Assembly: GCA_039707465.1 (NCBI GenBank)
Contig: CM077647.1
Location: 44,267,110-44,331,109, forward strand
DNA from: Rhabdophis nuchalis
Lineage: Eukaryota > Chordata > Lepidosauria > Squamata > Natricidae
DNA length: 64,000 bases
Direction: 5' to 3'
Shown here: positions 36,480-47,964 of the stretch, in pieces
Numbering within the stretch: position 1 is the stretch's first letter
Layout: each line of letters starts with the position of its first letter
Notes under the pieces: model-generated
Databases searched by the model: none
What the model was told of the DNA's origin: nothing
Seen by the model: only the letters and a program-made list of their open reading frames with translations
Program-made: the position numbers and the translations under genes

Positions 36480-36826
36480 TCTAGTTTAATGAAAAGAAGG
36501 CCATGATAGCAGTGTTCCAATATCTCAGTGGATGCTACAAAGGAGTCAAGCTATTGTCCAAAGCACCTGAGGGCAGGATAAGAAGCAATGGGTGGAAACC
36601 AAGGAGAAAAGCAACTTACAACTAAGGAGAAATTTCCTAATAGATAGAACAATTAATCGGTGGAACAATTTGCCCTCAGAAGTTGTGAATGCACCAACCC
36701 TGAAAGTTTTTAAGAAGATGTTAGCTAACCATTTATCTGAATTGGTGTAGGGTTTTCTGCCTAAACAGGGTATTGGACTAGAAGACCTCCAAGGTGCTTT
36801 CCAACTCTGTTATTCTATTCCACTCT
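36480..36826 (+). mobile_element. CR1 LINE 3' fragment
   Basis: It is homologous to 52500-52800 (GTATGTCTAGTTTAATGAAA, AGAAGCAATGGGTGGAAACC, TCCAACTCTGTTATTCTATT). The frame is shattered by stops and small deletions. The 3' UTR GGTATTGGACTAGAAGACCT and an ATTCTATTC-type tail are present. Confidence 0.85.
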
Positions 36827-36954
36827 AGTTAAAAAATAATGTACAAGGGAAAATATAAGACATGAAAAAATGAAATAAAATAATAATATAAAAATAATAG
36901 TACACAAAATAAAAACGCAACCACAATTTCTAAAAAAATTTTTTTTACAACCAT

Positions 36955-37165
36955 TTAATCTCTTTGTTTTGTGGTGGAGTCTGGGCGACTGAATAGAGCT
37001 GAATATTTACTGGCTGGATGCCCTTCCTGATGCCTATGTAGAGTTTGCAGCAGGTATTTTCTCTTGCACCCTGATAGAGAAACATCTGCTGGTACCTAGG
37101 ATTGAACTCCGAACCTTCCAAGTGGGAAGTAGGCATCTTAACTCTAGGTTACTGTGCCACTTACT
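36955..37165 (-). mobile_element. tRNA-derived SINE
   Basis: The minus strand begins GTGGCACAGTAACCTAGAGT (A-box region), followed by GGTTCGGAGTTCAATCC (B box). The body GGAAGGGCATCCAGCCAGT is found in several vertebrate tRNA SINEs. It lies 420 bp upstream, in plus coordinates, of the AGMO exon, so it is just downstream of that exon on the gene's strand. Confidence 0.6.
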
Positions 37166-37586
37166 AATAATACACCAAGTAAATAAGAAATCTAAAAATG
37201 ACATAACAATTCTAGTTTTCCAATATATTACATGAAATTATAGAACTTTTAAATGAGAAATTATGACTAAGCTTCAAACTACTTGTCAACACTAACATTA
37301 TACATCCAGTTAAAATTACAATGTAATAATATTAGAAATCTAGTTATTAATGAAGTTTTAATACAGATTCTATATTTAGAAAAATTCAAATTTTGATGTA
37401 GGAATAACAAATCCATGTATTATATTATAATCCAAGAATTATTTTTTCTGGAAATAAAGCAACTATTTAATTAACAGCAATATATTTCTGTTACTGTTCA
37501 CTTTTTTTTCTTGGCAGCCCTTCAGAAAACATCTCAAAATGTTTACCATTCTCAAAAGGAAAAAAGAAATTACATAAAAATCTTAC

Positions 37587-37738
37587 CATGGGCCATACGA
37601 TGAAACCAATAGTATCCAAAATCTACTCCAATGAAGGCCAAAAACCATGTCCATGATGAATCCCATGGTAGTTCCATCATTCTATAGTTGTTCCAGACAT
37701 AGACATATGCTGATATTTCAATACTTCGAAAAATAACA
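37587..37738 (-). CDS. AGMO: AGMO coding exon with first histidine box
   Basis: AGMO is an ER-membrane, iron- and tetrahydrobiopterin-dependent enzyme that cleaves the ether bond of alkylglycerols. The minus strand has an acceptor (TTTCTGAATTTCAG, AG at 37740-37739), 152 exonic bases and a donor GTAAGA (starting at 37586). The exon starts with the last base of a codon and ends after the first base of the next. It encodes VIFRSIEISAYVYVWNNYR, then MMELPWDSSWTWFLAFIG and VDFGYYWFHRMAH. HRMAH is the first HxxxH box of the fatty-acid-hydroxylase superfamily; hydrophobic segments flank it. From memory, this matches AGMO around residues 90-140. The bases it supplies fit the exon at 56846-56976, which ends two bases into a codon. 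No stop or frameshift is present. The next exon (HQTHHSSE box) was not found in the window. Confidence 0.95.
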
Positions 37739-40423
37739 CTGAAATTCAGAAACAGAAAAGGCACATTAGAGATGCAACTATCATCTTCAGAGTATTTTGT
37801 TTGTGGACCTGTCTGTCAAAGTCTCATGGAAGAGCCATCTCTGGTGCTAAAAATAGAGCAATTCTATAATTTAGCGAGCAAAAAAGTTTTTAAAAAGATT
37901 AAAAGATTTTGCTCAGGATCAACATGGCTGCAAAATCACCAAAAGATCAAAATCCATTAGCAATTATTGCACATATGCTTAGGTCTCAATATGATGTCTC
38001 TTTACATGATAACTAACAAAAGTAAAATATGGCTGTAATGTTCTGACCACCTCACTTTTATCCCAGCAAAAACCCACAGTGATCAAAGCCTAATATCACT
38101 AAATTACCATTGAGAAAAACCTCAATTTTTCTTAGTTATTATTCCAAATCCCCCAAAGCATTGGAGATGGGAGGAAAAGTAGGGAGGGCATAAGAAGACC
38201 CTGTTTCACCCTGGCTGTCATGGCCCACCTGTGACTCACTCATAGCTCTCTAACAGCTGGCCTGATTTTCAAACCAACATATCTGTTTAACTTCACTTTG
38301 GCAGCTGGAGAACCAACAATTTCACACAAGTTTCAATGGCAGGTGTACTTGTTCTTTGCTGAAGCAAAACACCTGGAGCATGTTTAATCTTTGTAAGAGC
38401 CTTACAAAATATTATTAAAGATGTTTTTAAAAATGCAATTCACCATATTTTTGCAATTTGTAACTTGAAATATTACCACAAATCTTAACCTAAATTCTTA
38501 ATCATTTAGACAACTAGCCAGAAAGGAACTTTAGCTGCTCTAAAGGGACTGGGAAAGAGAGGGAAAAACTCTCTCAATACTATTTTGCCAGGATTTTTTT
38601 TTTTTAAGACACTTTTGCCTAGTATCACTTAGCAGCTATTGTCCAAAATACAGTTATATATACTTAAGACCCTGTGAATCAAGAAGACTAAAGAGTGCAT
38701 GATTCTGCTTGGATCATGGCCCTAGGGTGCTGTTTTCTCATTTTGGCCTCATTAAGTACTGTAATGTTTTTGGAACATATCCAGACACAGAAGAAATTAT
38801 TTGGTTACTGAGCTGTTTTTTCACTGGGTTGTAGCTAAAAGTAGACATTAATTATAAAGTACTGATTTTCCACCTGAAGTTATATAAGTCAAATTTGCAT
38901 ATTTTAAATCAATCACTAGTATACTAACAGGATTATTAATGGGTTAGCTTTGTCAAATATGAAAACTAATTTAGAATTACTTTATCTGGAAAGAACATTT
39001 ACCAAAGTCAAAAGCAACATTTATAAAATTAATTGTGATTCTTTAAACCTCCCTTTTCCTTCTTGAGAAAACTAAATAAGAATATATTTAATCTGAATTT
39101 TGCTGGCAATTTTACTCATTGCAAATGAAATGTTAAGATATACTCTATTTGTAGTCTGACAAATTCTCACTGAAAAACAGTGGAAATATTAATTAATGTA
39201 TCCATTGCAATTTGATTTAAAAAATTTCTCTATTTTGAACAAATATTCATCAAGAATAACTCCTGCATGTGAAAGACCCAATTACATATAAATATGCATT
39301 AACTCTTATTAATTTTAGAGGACCACTCCTGAAAATATATTATGAATTAATAACAATCAGCCAATTTGTAAAAAGGTAAATATATCTAGCGGATAATGAA
39401 ATTCAAAGTAAGATAATTGATTGATATTTTCATTTATTTATATATTTTATATATAATTTATGAAATAATTTTGTTACAATAAATTCTTGATATCTGTTAA
39501 ATTTTCATATGCACATGAAGGACCAAAGGTTAACTGAAATCTGTCAAGCTAAACATACAGAAATACTGGAACATGTGAGATATGTATGTCCTATAACAAG
39601 GACTCCATCAAATAAAGATAGAATAGGATGTGTAGGGTACTTTTCAAACCTTACATTGGAAAAGGAAAACAACTTGTCTTAAATTTAAAGTCTCTTATAT
39701 TTTTCTGAACAGGTGCATAGGCAGTGACATATAATGGTCAGTTTCTCCCCATTCTGCTTTTACGTTTTATTATAAAGTCAAATAGTCCAGAAGATGCTGG
39801 AAAGCGTGAGAAAGATCTGGGAATTTTACTCCCTGTCTTCACTTAGCACTGCAAGTATGATCATTTTTAATATCCAAACAGAGTTACAAATTAATCTGTT
39901 TGCTAACAGTATCTTGGAAAGCTGTTAGAACATTTTCCTGTGTTAAGTTCTTATTTACAGGATGTAAAACTAACACTTTGACAACACGTCTTCACCCTGA
40001 AAAGTATAACACTGGAAAAAGCCTAAAATCTCTCACATAAAAGAGATAAAATCTCAACACAAATCTAAAATGTCAGCTTGAACCTAAGTGAAAACTCAAA
40101 TATTTTTCCAAGTATTTGTTTTCCTATCAAATACTTTACATGTGTTTGTTTAAATACAAACAAGAGTTCCTAATGGCTTACATAATTGACCATATTTTTT
40201 TTTAAAAAACAGTTAAAATCATTATGCAATGTTGTACCATGTTTAGAAATCATGTTATTGACAATTTATTTATTTATTTATTTTTTTATTTTATCAAATT
40301 TATACCCCGCCCTTCTCCTTGTTAGGACCCAGGGAGGCGCACAGGCATTATATAAAACCATAAAATACAATATACATCAATTAAAATATATTAAATTAAT
40401 TAAACCCGTGCTAAAACCCATTA

Positions 40424-43400
40424 TTAAAACCTTACCAAATTATAATTTATATTTAAAAAGTCAGAAGCGGGGGGATATCCTAGGCCGGCTTGTTGGAATA
40501 AGTACGTCTTAAGACGTTGGCGGAAGAGGCGGAGGTCCGAGGTAGTGCGAAGGTCAGGGGGTAGGTCGTTCCAGAGGGCCAGGCCCGCCACAGAGAAGGC
40601 TCTTCCCCTGGGTGTCACCAGCCGGCATTGCCCAGCCGACGGCACCCGGAGAGGGCCCGCTCTGTGGGAGCGGAGCGGACGAAGGGATGTATGGGGCAGG
40701 AGACGGTCTCGTATATAGCTAGGCCCCGAGCCATGGAGCGGTTTAAAGATGGTAGTCAACACCTTGAAGCGCACTCGAAAGGCCACAGGCAGCCAGTGCA
40801 GCTCGCGCAGGAGAGGTGTTACGTGGGCTTGCCTTGAGGCACCCATAACCACCCGCGTGGCCGCATTCTGCACTAACTGTAGCTTTCGAGTGCACCTCAA
40901 GGGGAGCCCCATGTAGAGAGCATTACAGTAATCCAGCCGAGATGTCACGAGCGCTTGAGTGACTGTGTGAAGGGCCCCCCAGTCCAGTAAGGGGCGCAAC
41001 TGGCATATCAGGCGAACCTGATAGAACGCCCCCCTGGCCACGGCCGCCACATGGTCCTCCATGGACAGCCGGGAATCCAGGAGGATGTCCAAGTTGCGTG
41101 CCCTCTCCACGGGGGCAAGTTGTTCGCCCCCAATGGCCAGTGTTGGACTTATCTGGCTGAACCGGGGTGCCGGAAACCACAGCCACTCGGTCTTGGACGG
41201 GTTGAGTTTGAGTTTGTTACTACCCATCCAGACCCGTACGGCCTCCAGACACCGGGACAGCACCTCGACGGCATCGTTGGGGTGGTTTGGGGTGGATATG
41301 TACAGCTGGGTGTCATCAGCGTACAGATGGTATTCCACCCCAAATCCACGGATGATCTCGCCCAGCGGCTTCATGTAGGTGTTGAACAGAAGTGGTGAGA
41401 GGACCGACCCCTGAGGAACCCCACATGTGAGGGGCCTCGGGGCTGACCTCTGCCCTCCTGCCAACATCCATTGCGACCGACCAGAGAGGTAGGACGAGAA
41501 CCACCGTAAAACGGTGCCTCTCAGCCCCAACCCCCCCAATCGGTGCAATAAGATACCATGGTCGATGGTATCAAAAGCCGCTGAGAGGTCTAACAGGACC
41601 AGGATAGAGGAGCAACCTCTATCCCGAGCCCTCCAGAGATCATCCACCAACGCGACCAATGCCGTCTCGGTACTGTGACTGGGCTGGAAGCTGGACTGGC
41701 GCGGGTCTAGATAATCAACTTCCTCCAGGTGTCGAGGAAACTATTGAGCCACCACACTTTCAACAACCTTCACTAAAAAGTGAAGGTTGGAGACGGGACG
41801 ATAGTTCTCTAATAAAACCGGGTTCAGGGATGGCTTCTTGAGGGGGGGCCTCACCACCGCCTCTTTCAAGACGGTAGGCAAGAACCCCTCATTCAGAGAT
41901 GAATTCACAATACCCTGGAGCCAGCCTCGTGTCACCTCCCAGGATGCCAGTAGAAGCCAAGAGGGGCACGGGTCCAATAAACATGTGATGGCTCTAAGGT
42001 TCCTCCGCAACCTGTCCATATCCTCGGTAGTGACAAAGTCAAACTCCTCCCAAGGTGTAATCTCAAGACCAGCACCGGACACTTCGACTGGGTCACTTTC
42101 AGTGGAGGGCAACTCGTTCCGAATCTGAGTGATTTTGTCCTGCAGAAACACTCCAAATTCCTCTGCTCGACCCTGCAAAGGGGCTTACCGCGGCCTCAAA
42201 TGAAGGAGGTAGCGGGTCACCCCAAACAGGGCGGCAGGGCGGTTTTCCGCGGACGCGATAAGGGTGGCACAATACTCACGTTTGGCCACTCTTAGCGCCA
42301 CTAAGTCCTAACATGGTCTCTCACTAGTGTTCGGTCAGCTTCGGATCGAGAAGATCTCCACCTACTCTCTAGGCGTCTCTTGCGGCGTTTCATCTCCCGA
42401 AGCTCCTCGGTAAACCAAGGAGCCTGGGTGACTCGACGCCGCATGAGAGGCCGCAAGGGCGCGACTCGGTCCAAGGCCCCCGTGGCCGCACTATACCATG
42501 CAGTCACCAGGTCCTCAGTCGAGTCGCGGGGCAGGGACGCAGGTATTGGCCCAAGCTCCCTCTGGAACCTTTCCGGGTCCATCAGGCGCCTGGGGCGGAA
42601 CCAACTCGGTATCTCCGGTTCCGCCTCCCCGCGGTGGAGTGTGATGGTTGGAAAGTCTATCCGAAGGAGAGAGTGATCTGTCCATGACAAGGGTGAGATG
42701 ACTAAATCCCCGATTCCAAGATCACTTCTCCACTGTCCAGAGACAAAAATCAGATCCAGCATGTGTCCTCTCTCGTGAGTGGTGCCCTGAACTACTTGGG
42801 TCAGGTCCATGGCCGTCATGGAAGCCATGAACTCCCGAGCTGCCTCAGATGTTTCGCCCGCCGATGGCAGGTTAAAGTCCCCCATGACTAACAGTCTGGG
42901 GGTCTCCACTGCCATCGCGGGGATCACCTCGAGTAGCTCGGGCAGGGCTGCTGTTACATAGCGGGGAGCCAGGTATACAATCAGCAAGCCCAACTGCCTC
43001 CCTAGGCCCCACTTCACGAAGAGGGACTCACAGCCAGTCGTCTGAGGCACAGTGGTCTCCCTCGGCTCCAGACTTTCCTTAACAATAACCGCCACCCCCC
43101 CACCCCTGCCTAAGGCCCTAGACTGATGAAATGCACGGTAGCCTGGTGGGCACATTTCCACGAGGGGTAAGCCCCCCTCGGGGCCCAACCAGGTTTCCGT
43201 GATTCCCACCAGGTCCGGGTCCCCCTCTGACACAGGGTCATTAATGAGGGGGGCTTTGTTCACCACGGACCTGGCATTACAGAACATCAGCCTAGGGCCC
43301 CGGCTCTGTAGTCCCTGACCGCCTAGCCCACGAGTGGAGCACAGGGGGTTGGAGCAGGCGACCGCTTTTAGCCAGCGACTGCACGTCCCCAACCCGCGAT

Positions 43401-43755
43401 GGACATCCTGTCTCCCACCGCCCCTGGCCCTCCCCAAGACCAATCGAATGGGACGGTCCTCAACAGAGACGACCCCCAGTCCCCCCTCCCTAGTGGACTC
43501 CTCCTTTATCCTTCTTCCGCCGGCCGGCCCTATGTCTTGACCCCCCTCTGACTGAATAAACCCTCCCCCCACCACAGAACCCCTTAAAAGCCTAATTAAA
43601 AATTTGTTTAAAAACCCCCTGAGCTTGCGTTTTTCCCACCTCTCTGGATTAATTAATCCATCCTTGAGGTGGGCCCGAGATAAACCAGGGGGCCAAACCT
43701 GCGAGAGGGGGGACTCTCGCAGGTAGAGGAAGTCGGACCTTGAATTAAAAACCAT
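40424..43755 (-). pseudogene. L2 ORF2, nearly complete, few disabling mutations
   Basis: The best-preserved L2 protein here. 43755-42301 encodes the N-terminal region and endonuclease (MFCNARSVVNK, TETWLGPEGG, VMGDFNLPS, SWTDHSLL). A 4-bp loss near 42305 shifts frame where the other copies read RTYLVALRVAK. A TAA near 42185 replaces a Glu codon. 42178-41741 encodes the RT fingers. A TAG at 41743-41741 replaces the Gln of VVAQQFP. 41659-40424 carries [29 protein letters not shown] and YADDTQLYIS in one open frame. The usual stop after AGLG is lost, which adds a short extension. Length and domain order match an L2 or CR1-clade ORF2. Endonuclease and polymerase motifs are otherwise intact. Confidence 0.92.
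43698..43723 (-). other. Conserved L2 leader hairpin, perfect 10-bp stem
   Basis: CCTGCGAGAG and CTCTCGCAGG pair perfectly around a 6-nt loop. It has the same place as at 7063 and 24123, within the first codons of the frame that starts at 43755. Confidence 0.65.
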
Positions 43756-44731
43756 CCCGTGACTCCATTGCTGGCTTTAAAGGGAGGAACGCCTAGATAA
43801 AATGCAAGTACAAGTGCAAGTCAAGTCAAAACAGGGAAAATAGATCATAATCTGAGTCAGTCAGTTCTTCCTCGGGTAGAGGCTTTCCACGGGGTGGCTG
43901 GGACTGTTGTTCCTTCAGGCTGTCCTTGCTTCGCTCTCGCCCCCCTCCCCGTAGATGTTTTACCGGGGAGTCCTGGAGGGGGAGGGTTACCGGAATTCGT
44001 CCACCACGGTCTTAGTCTCTCGCCGCAAGGTTTCTCGCAGCTCATCACCCACCTCCAAGATGTTTACCGGGGGGGTGGGGGGGTGGAAGTGTTTATTTAT
44101 AGCACATTATTAATGTTAGTAGCATTTTACATATTGTAAAAATTATTTCTACTAATTAACTGGAAATCTGATCTCTAATTTTATTAATCATTTTATTGGC
44201 TGTTTTTTTAAATATTTGGGAAAAATAAATTTAACTGAATATTGATATAATGCATACACTACATTTTGGACTTACATAAAAAGCTAAAATATGCATGTTA
44301 CTGTAAATACAGTATCTTCAAAAGAAGATTGGTGAATGATAACGTTACCAGGTTAAACAAATTGTAGTGGAGTAAAAACAAAGAGTTAATGATTATTCAA
44401 GACAGCCAATGAAACTTTATTGAAATAAACTCAGAAATATAGCTAGTTACAGAAATATAATCTAACTATGACTACTACAAGCAAAATGAAATGAAACTAG
44501 AAACTTTGAAAACTAAAGCATTCCATAGGCATTGTTTGAACAATATTGAAGGAAAGTTAGACAACACCTGAATTGAACTTAGCACTTGTTTAGAAATGGA
44601 GGAAGAAGAAGAGATGGGCTTTTTTTTGTTTGTTTTTTGTTGTTGTTTTTGCTACCCAAGGAGAAGCCATATGCACAAATGTTAATTAGCCAAAAATAGA
44701 AAATACTAGTTTGAATAGTAAATGCTTAGAT

Positions 44732-45101
44732 CAGTGGTGGGATTCAGCCAGTTCGCACATATTCGGGAGAACCGGTTGTTAACTTTCTAAGCTGTTGGAA
44801 GAATCCATTGTTGGACGAAATCTCCTTTTGTTTTTTCCCACTTTACAGAGCTAATCTTGTAAGGAAGACAGGAAGGAAATATTCTGGTGTTGTTTCTAGC
44901 CTCATATTTATTGCCCTGCTTACAGAAACTGTCTCTATGCTTAACCCTTATTACATTTTCACAGCTAAGGCAAAACGCCCATCGACATGAGTGATATTGA
45001 GTTGGCCACAGCCACCCAGTCATATGGCCACTGAGCCACACCCACCCAGCTGGTCATCAGGGTAGAGAACCGGTTGTTAAATTATTTGAATCCTACCACT
45101 G
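44732..45101. mobile_element. hAT-type MITE with perfect TSD
   Basis: It begins CAGTGGTGGGATTCAGCC and ends TTTGAATCCTACCACTG, flanked by the perfect octamer GCTTAGAT (44724-44731, 45102-45109). A second inverted pair, AACCGGTTGTTAA, lies inside both ends. It is 370 bp long and non-coding. Confidence 0.92.
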
Positions 45102-45632
45102 GCTTAGATGCATGGTAAAACAGTTCATCATTTAATAATTAAATGCAGTAAAATCCAGACTGGTTACAAAAATAGGCATGATTGAATTAGCAAGGTATTG
45201 CATTAGCATTTATGAAGAAAACCAACATTATTTTCATATTACTTGCAATATGAATTCATGGGAAATCATTGAATATAATAGAGGAAAAATATTATGAGTT
45301 CTTACAATCCAGTGTGATAGGTACTTGAAATATTACCACATTAACTTTACTGTCACTAAAAAGAACCCTGATTGATTTTTCAATAAAGCCATTCCAAAAG
45401 ACAATTAAGTTGAAGACAAGGAATAGAAAACATTTTTAAAATACTGGTATTTATAAACACCTTGCAAACATTTGGGAGATGGATAATTTTGACCCCTTTT
45501 GGGGTCATAAGGGGTAATACGACAAGGACTTTGAAAGAATTTGGACTCTCTAAATTTAGAAAAACTACGGTAATGATAGGCCAACTCCAAACATTAGCAC
45601 ATTTGGCACCTCAAAGATAATTAGCACTACAG

Positions 45633-45725
45633 ATAGTCCTTGTTTAGTGATGGCAACCCTGGAAACTCCCAATTTCATCATTAAGCAGGTCATTAAGTGA
45701 ATACCTGCAAACTTTCAACAAGCAA
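45633..45725. mobile_element. Decayed TA-type MITE end
   Basis: CAGATAGTCCTTGTTTAGTGA and CATTAAGTGAATACCTGC resemble the terminus and interior of the family at 4473-4830. Only one end is seen. Confidence 0.5.
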
Positions 45726-47872
45726 AGTCAAGCAGACTGATCTATCAGTAAACATTTGCCTCAGCCCAATGCAATACCAGGCATAATGGCTGCTGGGGTA
45801 GGTAAGCTCCCATATGTTCTACTACCCAGCTATCCTTCACTATCTTCTTTCTCCCGTTTCTGACAAGGCAAGGCAAGCCTATCTTAACCTTTTGTGAAGC
45901 CACAATTATCTACCACAGCACCATGGCCAAAGCTGAATCCTGGTCCTCCATCAAAGTGCAAAAGCTGCAGGTGCCCTAGATCCAGCCACCATTGCCATCC
46001 TGAAGTCTCTGTCAGCAGCCTTGCAAGGATTCAGGAATAAAGGCTCATGCACCCAGCATGTATACCTCAAAAGCAAGAGGAAAGAGTTAAAATCAGCTGC
46101 TGTTTTAATGACAAGAGCACAATCCTATACAGGATTCCTAGCTGAAGAGTACAAGAGCCAAAGGGCAGAGAAGGGGGAGAGATAAATAGCCAGTGGTTGA
46201 TGAAGTACATTCTGTAGTTATGCAAAGGCTGCCAAGTGCCTGATATTTCATCAAGTGACCACAGGAGCACTCCAAAAGCTATTACTTCAAGGACCAAACA
46301 TTAATATCCTTTGTTGAGCACTGTTGTAAAGTCAAACAGTTAACAAATAAATGATTATTAAGAAGAGATTAGTTATAACTTTAAGCCTACTTCTACCTGA
46401 ATAAAAAGCTATTGGTATGTGGGACATCAACAGGCAAATTATTTTCAGCTAATAACCAGATTTTTTTTAAAGGTTTTATTTTAATCTTCATTGTTCTGGC
46501 CTCTAATCACAAAGCTGCATTTGAGATTAAGCCTAAAGATGCAAAATTGCTTTAAGAAATATAGATGGTGTGACTAGTAGAATAGCAGAGCACACTATAT
46601 GGAAGCTGAGCCAGTGAACAGAACAATTTGATGCCTGCCAGAACCCATCTTTCACCACTATTACTCCCGCTGAATATGGAAAAAATATTTTAAACCACAC
46701 AAGATTTCCCCAAATATGGGAAGCCAGATGTGGAAGGCAACCATGTAAACCTAGTAAAAGACACAGCTGCTTTATGTACTTGCAAACAGGTGGTATTGCA
46801 CACTAATATTTTATTTTTTGAATATACAAGTTCACACAGTATTGCTCTCCACATGTTATTAGATTTGATTTCCCATCCTCTCTGCTCACTACTCTACACT
46901 CAAACATACGGGACTGAATCCCAGCAACATCTGGGGTTCCACAGGATTCCCATCTCTGGCTTTTGTCCAAAAAAATATTGGCAAAGCAACAGAAAATGTT
47001 TCCTAAATTAGGGATATAAATTATTTCCACAGTCCTATATTCATTCTTAGAAATAAATAGGATATTACTTCAAATATGAAATATTTTTAAAACACATATT
47101 TATTAAGATTATGTCCCAAACCTATTCCATTGTTGTTATGCTTATGTTATACTAGTTCAGCAAATGAAAATTAACAATATTTTATGCTTATATATAAAAG
47201 CATGCTTATATTTTAGTTAGTAATATTTATTTCTAGCATATATCCAAACAAAATTCCGTTCCTTGTTCTTTGGGGAGAGAGGCACTGTTAAAATAAGTTC
47301 TTCAAGGTTTATGGCAAGTTTTATAATTTGTTCTTTCACAAAAAAAAATCGTTCAGAACAATATACATGCATTTTATAGGAGGTTGTGTTTATTTATATT
47401 CTCTCATGTAAGTCTGATCATAAAATATGATCCTATCTTAATTATGATATTTCTGTCTTAATGGCTTGTCTTTATCCGTTTCTTAAGGGTCAAAAGGATG
47501 GGGCACAACCTGATCTCAAGGGGCATGCTGTTTCAAGGAAGAAGAAAAAATATTTATCCAGTATTCACTTTTGTAGGGTATGCAACTCCCTTCATTTGCT
47601 AGGCCATATAAGATGGACAGATTTTACCTAAGCTATCTAACCTATATTTAAATAAAAGGAAAGTGGCAACCATATGCAGATAAAGATTACTACATCTGTC
47701 TAATCAAGAATCAAACAAAAAGTCAGTCACACCTTTTTTAAACCTAGCCATAATGGTACAGCTACGTTTTGCTACAAAAATATTGTAAGTTCAAAACAGT
47801 TTAATAATATTATTATTATATTATTGTCCACACATACACAGGGGAAGCAAACAAGGGTATTGATAATGATAA

Positions 47873-47874
<2 letters not shown>

Positions 47875-47931
<57 letters not shown>
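47875..47931. repeat. (GAT)n microsatellite
   Basis: About 19 GAT units. The L2 copy starts about 35 bp further on. Frames giving poly-Met or poly-His here are artefacts. Confidence 0.97.
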
Positions 47932-47933
<2 letters not shown>

Positions 47934-47964
47934 GAGGAGAATCCACTCTCTCACAGATATATAT

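Larger units (their letters stand above)
40266..44080 (-). mobile_element. L2-type LINE, near full length, inactive
   Basis: In the same orientation as AGMO. The 5' leader (about 43756-44080) differs from those of the other long copies. One of its frames near 44060-43990 reads ILEVGDELRETLRRETKTVV before a TAA and might be the end of a first ORF; that is speculative. The 3' UTR carries the second-subfamily stem-loop. The flanks share TTTATTTA at both ends (about 40266 and 44090), a plausible target duplication. Confidence 0.88.
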
